From: Bacteroidaceae bacterium | Lineage (GTDB): Bacteria; Bacteroidota; Bacteroidia; Bacteroidales; Bacteroidaceae | Length of the DNA: 35,060 nt | Assembly: GCA_024693505.1 (NCBI GenBank) | Contig: JAILKU010000084.1 | Span: 1 to 35,060, forward strand | Direction of reading: 5' to 3' | Part shown: in pieces, positions 1 to 6,741 of the stretch | How the letters are laid out: every line of letters starts with the position of its first letter | Numbering within the stretch: position 1 is the first letter of the stretch | Made by a program: the position numbers and the translations under genes | Notes under the pieces: model-generated | What the model was told of the DNA's origin: nothing | Database searches by the model: none | The model's input: the letters and a program-made list of their open reading frames with translations, nothing else

Positions 1-194
1 AGGGCGCTGTCTGTATGTCCCCTTGGTTTCAGACGGGACGGACACACAGAGCCGGCTTACCGAATCTCATTACGCTTCTCGCTTACTCTTCTCGTCTCTT
101 GTCTATTGTCTATGGAATCATGTCAATGAACGAGCGCCGCAATCGGCGCAGAAAAACATCAGGACGCCCACAGACGTCCTCTGTTTTGCGGGTG

Positions 195-226
195 CAAAGG
201 TACGGCGACTTTCCATAACAGCCAAA
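195..226 (-). promoter_or_regulatory. Bacteroidetes-type promoter reading off the left edge
   Basis: On the minus strand, a TACCTTTG box (195-202) is preceded at 20 bases by TTTG (223-226), matching the Bacteroidetes -7/-33 consensus. The start would lie near 188, so the transcript leaves the window; its gene is not visible. Confidence 0.55.
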
Positions 227-400
227 TATTATCCAAACTTTTTTTGTACTTTTCCGCAAAAAAACTTTCTACACATTATTATATATAGTGTGCGCAAGCG
301 TACACATGTAATAGTGTAGTATAAAAGCGTACGCGCATCGTATAACGCAGTGAAATTTTCATGTCTTTGCAACTTGAAAGCCAAGGCTTAAGTATAAAAA

Positions 401-420
401 TCTCATATTGGTCTCATATT
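401..420. repeat. Two 11-bp-spaced TCTCATATT units
   Basis: TCTCATATT begins at 401 and again at 412. The motif is the reverse complement of the ATGAGA core repeated at the same 11-bp period at 647-696, so the two patches form related, inverted arrays. Confidence 0.6.
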
Positions 421-518
421 AGTCAAATGCACATCTCCAATATAACCAGTGAATAGCCCCAATGTAACCAGGATGCAGCAAGGGAGCAGCTCCAATACAT
501 GTCCGGTAGACGTCCGGT

Positions 519-567
519 ACATGTCCGGTAGATGTCCGGTGTTGTACCGAACATCTACCGGACATGT
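519..567. repeat. Perfect 17-bp inverted repeat (cruciform or hairpin)
   Basis: The arms 519-535 and 551-567 are exact reverse complements (ACATGTCCGGTAGATGT). The 15-base loop contains a further CGGT/ACCG pairing (537-540 with 546-549), so the stem can extend after one mismatch. Copies of GTCCGGTA/GTCCGGTG lie just upstream at 501-540. It is not followed by a clear T-run on either side, so a simple terminator is not obvious. Confidence 0.8.
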
Positions 568-646
568 AGCGAAGACATAGCGGACAAGAATAGGAGGTTC
601 TCCGAGGTAAGACTGGGGCTAAGGTATGGGAAGAGTGGAGGTAAAT

Positions 647-696
647 ATGAGATGTGTATGAGAAGTATATGAGAAATATATGAGAGGTATATGACA
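647..696. repeat. ATGAGA array with exact 11-bp period
   Basis: ATGAGA starts at 647, 658, 669 and 680, and ATGACA at 691, an exact 11-bp spacing over five units with variable 5-base spacers. This places the motif on nearly the same face of the helix each turn. Confidence 0.75.
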
Positions 697-777
697 GTGG
701 AGTAACTTTCATTGCCAATGAAAAAAGCGGATGCCAAAGACAATAAAAGAGGGGGGATGGACGTTATATAAAGAAAG

Positions 778-842
778 ATGGGAGAAATGGGAGAGATGGG
801 AATTATGGGAAGAATGAGAGAATGAGAGAATGAGAGAATGAG
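778..842. repeat. ATGGGA/ATGAGA short tandem repeats
   Basis: Four 9-base units begin with ATGGGA (778, 787, 796, 805), followed by 8-base ATGAGAGA units (814, 822, 830) and a last ATGAGA at 838. The core resembles the 11-bp array at 647-696. The tract ends about 30 bases before the MscS start and would lie in its leader or promoter. Confidence 0.7.
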
Positions 843-871
843 AATGTAATATGATTAAAATAAAATAGGAA

Positions 872-1756
872 ATGAGTATGATTCTAATTGAAGCAGAGCC
901 CCTGAAGGTTGGGGAAATGGCCCTGGAGGCCGTGAGTAATGGAAACCTGGACCAGATGATGAAGCAGGTCATCACTATGGGCATTGATGCAGGCAAGAGC
1001 ATCTTGCTGGCCCTGGTTATCTTTATTGTCGGGCGCTACGTCGTGAAGTTCATCAACCACATCGTGGCCCGCACGCTGGAGCGCAGGAAAGTGGATCTGA
1101 CTATCCAGTCGTTCCTGAAAAGCTTCATCAACATTTTGCTGATGATTCTGCTCATCATTACGGTGGTGAGCGCACTGGGCATCAACACGACATCGTTCGC
1201 CGCACTGCTTGCCTCTGCCGGTGTAGCCGTAGGCATGGCATTGAGCGGCAACCTTCAGAACCTGGCCGGCGGACTTATCCTGCTGCTCTTCAAGCCCTAT
1301 AAGGTGGGCGACTTCGTAGAGGCGCAGGGCGTGAGCGGGACGGTGAAGGCCATTCAGATCTTCCACACCATCATCACAACAACCGATAACAAGGAGGTTT
1401 TCATCCCGAATGGGGCGCTGAGCAGCGGCACCATCAAGAACTTCAGCCGCAACGAGCTGCGCCGTGTTGACCAGACCGTCAGTGTGGAATATGGTACCGA
1501 CGTGGAGAAGGTGCGGCAAGCGGTCCTCGATCTGGCTAAGGCTGACAAGCGCATCCTCACTGAGCCTGAGGCCCCTGCTCCCTTCGTAGAGCTTGGCGAA
1601 CTGGCCGACAGCAGTGTGAACTTCACCGTCCGCCTGTGGGTAAAGACGGCAGACTACTGGGGTGTATGGTTCGACATGAACCGCCACGTCTATGAGGAGT
1701 TCAACCGTCGCGGCATCGGATTCCCATTCCCGCAGATTCAGGTACACCAGTCCTGA
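872..1756 (+). CDS. MscS-family small-conductance mechanosensitive channel
   Basis: Inner-membrane channel that opens under membrane tension and releases solutes on osmotic downshock. The 294-residue length is close to the 286 of E. coli MscS. Three hydrophobic segments are visible (about 42-62, 84-104 and 108-142). The third is the glycine/alanine-rich pore helix (SAGVAVGMALSGNLQNLAGG) and leads into the KPYKVGDFV start of the beta domain. The C-terminal cytoplasmic part has the usual ttDnkevFIPNg pattern. ATG 878 is an alternative start, since AGGAA (867-871) is better spaced for it. A strong hairpin terminator follows 8 bases after the stop. It is monocistronic and convergent with cysK. 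The family is secure; the gating properties are not readable. Confidence 0.93.
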   Translation: MSMILIEAEPLKVGEMALEAVSNGNLDQMMKQVITMGIDAGKSILLALVIFIVGRYVVKFINHIVARTLERRKVDLTIQSFLKSFINILLMILLIITVVSALGINTTSFAALLASAGVAVGMALSGNLQNLAGGLILLLFKPYKVGDFVEAQGVSGTVKAIQIFHTIITTTDNKEVFIPNGALSSGTIKNFSRNELRRVDQTVSVEYGTDVEKVRQAVLDLAKADKRILTEPEAPAPFVELGELADSSVNFTVRLWVKTADYWGVWFDMNRHVYEEFNRRGIGFPFPQIQVHQS

Positions 1757-1764
1757 GGAAAGAG

Positions 1765-1801
1765 AAAGAGGATGTGTCAAGTTTTTTGGCACATCCTCTT
1801 T
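1765..1801. terminator. Bidirectional intrinsic terminator between mscS-type gene and cysK
   Basis: AAAGAGGATGTGTCAA (1765-1780) pairs with TTGGCACATCCTCTTT (1786-1801) with one wobble and a 5-base loop. It is followed by TTTGTTT-type sequence on the plus strand and a pyrimidine-rich tract on the minus strand. It sits between two convergent genes and can serve both. Confidence 0.85.
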
Positions 1802-1830
1802 GTTTATCCCACATATTTCCTTGTCAAGCC

Positions 1831-2778
1831 TTAGAGGGGATAGTCCTCGAAGGCATACAGGACGGTAGAGAGATAGCGCTCGCCTGTGTCAGGCAGGAGG
1901 ACAACGATTCGCTTGTCTTTATTCTCCGGCCTCAGAGCGATCTGCGAGGCGGCGTAGGCTGCAGCACCGGCCGAGATGCCTACGAGAAGACCTTCCTTCT
2001 GCCCCAGCTCGCGACCCGTCCTAATCGCATCATCGTTCTCCACGTCGAATACCTCATCGATTACCGAAGCGTCGTATGTCTTAGGTATGAAACCTGCACC
2101 GATGCCCTGTATCTTATGCGGTCCGCTCGGTCCGCCATTCAGCACCGGGGACGACTTAGGTTCTACGGCAATCACCTTCACACCGGGGTTCTGTTCCTTC
2201 AGATATTTGCCGACGCCCGATATGGTGCCGCCCGTACCTACTCCGGCCACGAAGATATCCACCTGACCCTCGGTCTGCTCCCAAATCTCCTTGCCTGTAG
2301 TAGCGTAGTGCTTGGCGGGATTGGCAGGGTTCTCAAACTGCTGAAGTATAACTGCTCCAGGCGTGCTGTCCCGCAAAGCCTCTGCTTCCCGTATTGCGCC
2401 GGGCATGCCGTCCTTACCGGGAGTGAGTCGCACTTCTGCATCATAGGCCTTCACCAGGTTACGACGTTCCACGCTCATCGTGTCGGGCATTGTCAAGATG
2501 AGTTTATAACCCTTCACCGCACTCACCAGGGCCAGTCCGACGCCAGTATTGCCACTCGTAGGCTCTATGATGGTTGCACCAGGCTTCAGGATTCCGCGCT
2601 GTTCTGCATCCTCAATCATAGCCAAAGCGATACGGTCCTTCACGCTCCCGCCCGGATTGAAATACTCTACTTTTGCCACAATGGGAGTTTTTATTCCCTT
2701 CGACTCTGAATACTTGTTGAGCTCCAGAAGCGGCGTATTGCCGATAAGCTCTGTTAACTGTTTTGCAATCTTTGTCAT
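1831..2778 (-). CDS. cysK: Cysteine synthase (O-acetylserine sulfhydrylase)
   Basis: Cytoplasmic PLP enzyme that makes L-cysteine from O-acetylserine and sulfide. The 315 residues match the CysK length. Visible signatures are NPGGSVKDR with the PLP lysine at K47, the TSGNTG substrate loop (about 74-79), the phosphate-binding GVGTGGTISG loop and a PDTGERYLS segment near the C-terminus. It lies downstream of metY on the same strand, separated by 222 bases that carry a 75-bp tandem repeat. Cotranscription is likely but may be modulated by that spacer, because no TAnnTTTG promoter was seen directly ahead of cysK. Next to metY it gives two PLP sulfhydrylases handling sulfide, toward cysteine and homocysteine. 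Confidence 0.95.
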   Translation of the reverse strand: MTKIAKQLTELIGNTPLLELNKYSESKGIKTPIVAKVEYFNPGGSVKDRIALAMIEDAEQRGILKPGATIIEPTSGNTGVGLALVSAVKGYKLILTMPDTMSVERRNLVKAYDAEVRLTPGKDGMPGAIREAEALRDSTPGAVILQQFENPANPAKHYATTGKEIWEQTEGQVDIFVAGVGTGGTISGVGKYLKEQNPGVKVIAVEPKSSPVLNGGPSGPHKIQGIGAGFIPKTYDASVIDEVFDVENDDAIRTGRELGQKEGLLVGISAGAAAYAASQIALRPENKDKRIVVLLPDTGERYLSTVLYAFEDYPL

Positions 2779-2825
2779 ATCTTTTTTACTTAAATGTTAT
2801 TTTATTGTTTGACCTTTGGAACTTC

Positions 2826-2989
2826 GTCGAGCCTGCTCTCGCTTGGGATAACTGATGCAAGCATCGTTTTCCTCTCGCTTACTCGCAGCCTTGACCTTCG
2901 GTCGAGCCTGCTCTCGCTTGGGATAACTGATGCAAGCATCGTTCTCCTCTCGCTTACTCGCAGCCTTGACCTTTAGACCTTCGTCGAGT
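2826..2989. repeat. 75-bp tandem repeat between metY and cysK
   Basis: Two nearly identical units (2826-2900 and 2901-2973) start with GTCGAGCCTGCTCTCGCTTG and differ at very few positions; a third truncated piece (ACCTTCGTCGAG) follows at 2978-2989. Each unit contains CTCTCGCTTACTCGCAG and a GATGCAAGCATC palindrome. No stop-free product is plausible. The tract lies in the likely metY-cysK transcript. Confidence 0.85.
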
Positions 2990-3000
2990 TTTTTTAACTT

Positions 3001-4290
3001 TCATATCTTCTCCAAAGCCTGACTCAAATCGTCCAGGATGTCATCTATATGTTCAGTGCCTATGCTCAGCCGGATGGTTGCAGGCGTAATGTGCTGTTCA
3101 GCCAGTTCCTCAGGAGAAAGCTGAGAGTGGGTGGTTGTATAAGGGTGTATAACCAGACTCTTCACATCGGCTACATTAGCCAGCAGAGAGAATATCTTCA
3201 GGGCATCAATGAAGCGCCAGGCCTCCTCTTGTCCACCCTTTATCTCGAAGGTAAATATGCTGCCCGCTCCTTTCGGGAAGTATTTCTTGTAGAGTGCATG
3301 ATCGGGATGGCTCTCCAGTGCCGGATGATTCACCCGGGCTACCTTTGGATGCTTGGAGAGGAAGTCAACGACCTTGAGGGCATTCTCGACATGTCTTTCT
3401 ACTCTGAGTGACAAGGTCTCTACACCCTGTAAAAGAATCCAGGCATTAAAGGGAGAGATTGCAGCTCCTGTATCCCGCAGGATGACCGCACGGATACGCG
3501 TCACAAAAGCTGCGGGACCGGCTACATCAGCAAAGACGGCACCATGATAAGAGGGGTCGGGCTTACCCAAGGTCGGGAACTTATCGGCATTGGCTTTCCA
3601 GTCGAACCTACCTCCATCCACGATGACTCCGCCCAAAGAGGAGCCATGCCCGCCAAGGAACTTTGTGGCCGAATGGAATACAATGTCTGCGCCATGCTCC
3701 AGGGGACGGATCACATAGGGCGTACCGAAAGTATTATCTACGATCAATGGTATGTTATGCCGGTGAGCCACCTCTGCTACTCCCTCTATGTCAAGTACAT
3801 CACTGTTCGGGTTACCAAATGTCTCTGCATAGATAGCTTTGGTGTTAGGACGTATCGCCTTCTCCAAAGCCTGCAGGTCGTTCACCTTGACGATTGTATT
3901 CTGGATACCCTGAGTAGAGAGCGTATGCGTAATCAAGTTATACGACCCGCCGTACAGATTATCTGCTGCCACGATATGGTCTCCTGCCTGAACTATGTTC
4001 TGAATGGCGTAGGTGGCAGCTGCAGCTCCACTTGCTACAGCAAGTCCTGCAACTCCACCCTCAAGTGCAGCTACCCTATCTTCGAAAACGCCCTGAGTAG
4101 AGTTCGTCAACCGCCCGTAGATGTTCCCCGGATCTCTCAGTCCGAATCTGTCTGCCGCATGTTGCGAGTTATGGAACACATAACTTGTAGTCTGATAAAT
4201 AGGCACTGCCCTTGAGTCGGTTGTCGGGTCTGCCTGTTCTTGGCCTACATGAAGCTGTAGTGTCTCGAAATGTAGTTTCTTCTGTGACAT
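3001..4290 (-). CDS. metY: O-acetylhomoserine sulfhydrylase (aminocarboxypropyltransferase)
   Basis: Cys/Met-metabolism PLP enzyme that forms homocysteine from O-acetylhomoserine and sulfide in the direct sulfhydrylation route to methionine. At 429 residues it has the length typical of the MetY subgroup (MetB and MetC are nearer 380-400). Key features are the IYQTTSYVF N-terminal segment, NIYGRLTNST, the ETFGNPNSDVLDIE substrate region, and SATKFLGGHGSSLGG with the PLP lysine at K210. It has its own promoter (4377-4409), divergent from an Lrp-type regulator, and is followed by cysK. MetZ or cystathionine gamma-synthase are less likely alternatives because of the length and the GHGSSLGG loop. 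Confidence 0.92.
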   Translation of the reverse strand: MSQKKLHFETLQLHVGQEQADPTTDSRAVPIYQTTSYVFHNSQHAADRFGLRDPGNIYGRLTNSTQGVFEDRVAALEGGVAGLAVASGAAAATYAIQNIVQAGDHIVAADNLYGGSYNLITHTLSTQGIQNTIVKVNDLQALEKAIRPNTKAIYAETFGNPNSDVLDIEGVAEVAHRHNIPLIVDNTFGTPYVIRPLEHGADIVFHSATKFLGGHGSSLGGVIVDGGRFDWKANADKFPTLGKPDPSYHGAVFADVAGPAAFVTRIRAVILRDTGAAISPFNAWILLQGVETLSLRVERHVENALKVVDFLSKHPKVARVNHPALESHPDHALYKKYFPKGAGSIFTFEIKGGQEEAWRFIDALKIFSLLANVADVKSLVIHPYTTTHSQLSPEELAEQHITPATIRLSIGTEHIDDILDDLSQALEKI

Positions 4291-4376
4291 AATCTTTTTC
4301 TTTTATGTTAATAATATGTGTCTTATCTCTTCATCATACTTGAACCTTTGGACTCTTTTTCGTCCTTTTGACGGTG

Positions 4377-4409
4377 CAAAGGTACGGCTATTTGGATATA
4401 TTCTCCAAA
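4377..4409 (-). promoter_or_regulatory. metY promoter
   Basis: On the minus strand TTTG (4406-4409) and TACCTTTG (4377-4384) are separated by 21 bases, fitting the Bacteroidetes -33/-7 consensus. Transcription would begin near 4370, giving a leader of about 80 bases to metY. Confidence 0.75.
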
Positions 4410-4412
4410 TTA

Positions 4413-4444
4413 TTTGCATACTTCGGAAGATATACCTAATTTTG
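4413..4444 (+). promoter_or_regulatory. Promoter of the Lrp/AsnC-type gene
   Basis: TTTG (4413-4416), 20 bases, then TAATTTTG (4437-4444) matches the Bacteroidetes promoter. Its -33 box lies only 3 bases from the -33 box of the divergent metY promoter, so one bound regulator could affect both. Confidence 0.75.
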
Positions 4445-4544
4445 CGCCGGAAATAGATGAATATTCCGAAAGGAGCTCCTTTTGCCTTGCCTGGAAGAAT
4501 ATTATTCCAAACCAGTAGGATAATTCCTTAAAAATGAGCTGAAT

Positions 4545-5006
4545 ATGGATAAGTTGGATAAGACAGATATGCAGATTCTGCGTACGTTGCAGAAGAATGC
4601 CAAACTCACAACCAAAGAATTGGCTGATGCAGTTAACCTTACTCCTACACCCGTCTTCGAACGTCAGAAACGTCTGGAAAGACAGGGCTTCATCAAGAAG
4701 TATGTTGCAGTTCTCGACCCTGAGAAACTTGATCGAGGACTGCAGGTATTCGTGAAGGTTAAACTGAAGCAGATTAATCATGAAATAGCTGATGCCTTTA
4801 CCCGCCGCATCCTGAGAATCCCAGAGGTGACGGAATGCTATAACATATCTGGTGCATACGATTACTTGCTGAAGGTTCGTGCGGCTGATATGCGCGAGTA
4901 TCAGGAGTTTATACTGAACAAGTTAGGTGTCATAGAGAGCCTGGCTTCACTGGAAAGTACTTTCGTCATGAGCGAGGTGAAGCAGACCTATGGTATCGAT
5001 ATCTGA
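4545..5006 (+). CDS. Lrp/AsnC-family transcriptional regulator
   Basis: Feast/famine DNA-binding protein, 153 residues, normal for the family. The N-terminal winged helix (about 4-60) starts with the classic LDKTDMQILRTLQKNAKLT segment and continues LADAVNLTPTPVFERQKRLE, the helix-turn-helix. The C-terminal part (about 65-140) is the RAM/AsnC effector domain that usually binds amino acids and forms octamers; VTECYNISGAYDYLLKVRA is its typical core. It is divergent from metY with abutting promoters, which suggests control of metY-cysK, of itself, or both, in response to an amino acid such as methionine, cysteine or leucine. The target and ligand are inference. ATG 4545 gives the family start. 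Confidence 0.93.
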   Translation: MDKLDKTDMQILRTLQKNAKLTTKELADAVNLTPTPVFERQKRLERQGFIKKYVAVLDPEKLDRGLQVFVKVKLKQINHEIADAFTRRILRIPEVTECYNISGAYDYLLKVRAADMREYQEFILNKLGVIESLASLESTFVMSEVKQTYGIDI

Positions 5007-5066
5007 GAGAGCGTTTCTTCTCCACCGCACATCTGCCCCTGAGGCTTTCTATTCCACCCTTGCGCC

Positions 5067-6587
5067 TTACATTATGAGGTTCAAGATGAAGCGGGTGCCC
5101 TTTGTGAACTCAGGGTCGATGATGATATCGCCGTTCATCTTGAGAGCCATTTGACGACAGATGGCCAGGCCTAAGCCGTCTCCCTCGGTAAGGTCGCGTA
5201 CGTCGAGGAAAGGCTTGAAGACATCCTCGCGTTTCTCCTCGGGGATAAAGGAACCGGTATTGGAAACGAGGAACTGACACTTATGGGCACTGCGTTTCTT
5301 GAATTCCAGTTTGATGTGACCTTCATCGGGAGTATAGAAGGTTGCATTCTCGAGCAGGTGGAGCAGAATGTGCGAGACATACTCGCGGTTAATGGGCAGG
5401 CTCGTCTTGGGAACCTCCATGACAAGCGAGATGCCGCTCCTCACCTTGTCGCGCACTTGGCCGACAAGCTCTTCGCAGAAGGGCTGCAAAGCTGTTTCCT
5501 CTGTCTCCACTTTCTCCTCGACAGCCGTCTCCAGGCGCGAGAGTGTCTGGATGTGCTCCGAGAAGTCAAGCAGAGCCTTCACCTCGGGCTTCTGCTCTCC
5601 GAGTTTCTTCAGGTTAGGCGTCAGCTGAGCAGCAATGTTGCTGATGAACTGAGCCTTCAACGCATTACTCTCATTTGCCAGGCGAATTGTCTTCTTCTGC
5701 TTACGGGTCAGGATGATGAAGCGCAGCAGGATGAGGGCTCCGGCGACCAGAACGGCTGCCAGGGCAGCGAGCAGGAGACCGAGACCTATAATTATACGGT
5801 TACGTGACTTCAGAGAGCTGTCGCGATCCTCGATTGCGGCCTGTTTCTCCTCAATCTGCTGGTTGAGGGCACCGACCTCGTCGGCACGCTTCAGATCGGC
5901 TACGGAATCCTTCCAGGCAATGTAGTTTGTATAGGCCTGAGCCACCAGATTGGCACTACCCGACCGCCGTCCATTGTCGATGAGTGTGCGATAGACCTCA
6001 TCGACCTTACCGTACTCCTTCGAGCCTGTCAATCGTCCCACCATCTCCTTGAAGACGGCGTTGCCCTTCTCGTTCTGTCCGCTGGTGTAGTAGAACAGGG
6101 CCTTCGTATAGAGCAGGTCGTTCTGTATCTGCTCCTCGCCGCTGGCAGCCGCCTGTTTCTCCATCAGGCCCAGCTGCTCCTGCGCGTTGGCAGTCTTGCG
6201 CAGTTTCATGTATATCTGCATGCGCTCCTTCGTTACCAGGTAATGCAGGCCGCTTGCGTTGTCTGTCTGTGCAGAGATGATGCTTTGGTCGATGCGTCTC
6301 AGCAAGTCGAAGGCTTCCTTGTAGTAGTTTTCCTTGTAGTAGAGTGCCGTGCCTTTTACACCACACTGGACGCCTTGTTTGAGCTGTCCCTTGCTGACAT
6401 AGTCCTCGTAGGCCCGAATGTAGGAAGAACGAGCCAGCGCGATGTTGTTTGACTCACTTGCGGCCTCAGCCCGTTGTTGCAGGCTGCTTTTGGCCTCTGG
6501 CTGAGCAGCCTTGGCCTTGTCTTCTGCGTTGGCTGTGACGCAGGATAGGCAAATACACAGAAATGCCATCCAAAAAATTCTCTTCAT
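5067..6587 (-). CDS. TPR sensor protein with degenerate histidine-kinase module
   Basis: Predicted 506-residue membrane protein. Start ATG 6587 was chosen because it opens a signal peptide (KRIFWMAFLCICLSCVTANA) and lies just inside the promoter; the upstream in-frame extension is not secretory. After the signal come TPR-like helical repeats (about 30-235), a coiled-coil stretch, one membrane segment (about 264-293) and a cytoplasmic kinase-like region. In the dimerisation helix KAQFISNIAAQLTPNL, alanine 320 stands where SHE-R-TP kinases carry the phospho-acceptor histidine. In the ATPase part the N box (LLHLLENATFYTP) and GDGLGLAI are kept, but the DxGxG box reads NTGSF. No response regulator is nearby. 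It is probably a non-phosphorylating sensor or scaffold; activity is doubtful. Confidence 0.8.
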   Translation of the reverse strand: MKRIFWMAFLCICLSCVTANAEDKAKAAQPEAKSSLQQRAEAASESNNIALARSSYIRAYEDYVSKGQLKQGVQCGVKGTALYYKENYYKEAFDLLRRIDQSIISAQTDNASGLHYLVTKERMQIYMKLRKTANAQEQLGLMEKQAAASGEEQIQNDLLYTKALFYYTSGQNEKGNAVFKEMVGRLTGSKEYGKVDEVYRTLIDNGRRSGSANLVAQAYTNYIAWKDSVADLKRADEVGALNQQIEEKQAAIEDRDSSLKSRNRIIIGLGLLLAALAAVLVAGALILLRFIILTRKQKKTIRLANESNALKAQFISNIAAQLTPNLKKLGEQKPEVKALLDFSEHIQTLSRLETAVEEKVETEETALQPFCEELVGQVRDKVRSGISLVMEVPKTSLPINREYVSHILLHLLENATFYTPDEGHIKLEFKKRSAHKCQFLVSNTGSFIPEEKREDVFKPFLDVRDLTEGDGLGLAICRQMALKMNGDIIIDPEFTKGTRFILNLIM

Positions 6588-6623
6588 CTTAACTATCAAC
6601 ATTAAGTTACACCAATTCTTTTG

Positions 6624-6654
6624 CAAAAATACGAATAAGTGAGAACAATACAAA
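6624..6654 (-). promoter_or_regulatory. Promoter of the TPR/kinase-like gene
   Basis: Minus-strand TTTG (6651-6654), 19 bases, TATTTTTG (6624-6631). The expected start near 6617 lies about 30 bases before the chosen ATG at 6587, which supports that start over the longer reading frame beginning upstream of the promoter. Confidence 0.75.
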
Positions 6655-6741
6655 GGAAAAAACAAAAATTTTCCTTCTATTGTCGAACGAAAGCACTTCG
6701 GCTGCACGTCCGGGGTGCGAAACATGCAGCGGTGTGGGGCA

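Larger units (their letters stand above)
1..871. other. Repeat-rich intergenic region with no supported gene
   Basis: I find no convincing coding region here: the open frames are short, overlap on both strands and encode low-complexity peptides. It holds a leftward promoter (195-226), a long perfect inverted repeat (519-567) and a series of short-period repeats (401-420, 647-696, 778-842) ending just before the MscS gene. No TAnnTTTG promoter for the MscS gene was recognised in it. Confidence 0.6.

Noticed and set aside
419..743. Short minus-strand frames in the left spacer
   Set aside because: Their peptides only reflect the ATGAGA and CCGGTA repeats; no promoter or conserved content.
884..1792. 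Long minus-strand open frame opposite the MscS gene
   Set aside because: It is the antisense shadow of a clear MscS protein, has no family features and would overlap the terminator.
6588..6725. Longer N-terminus for the TPR kinase-like protein
   Set aside because: The extension runs through the recognised promoter and would bury the signal peptide.
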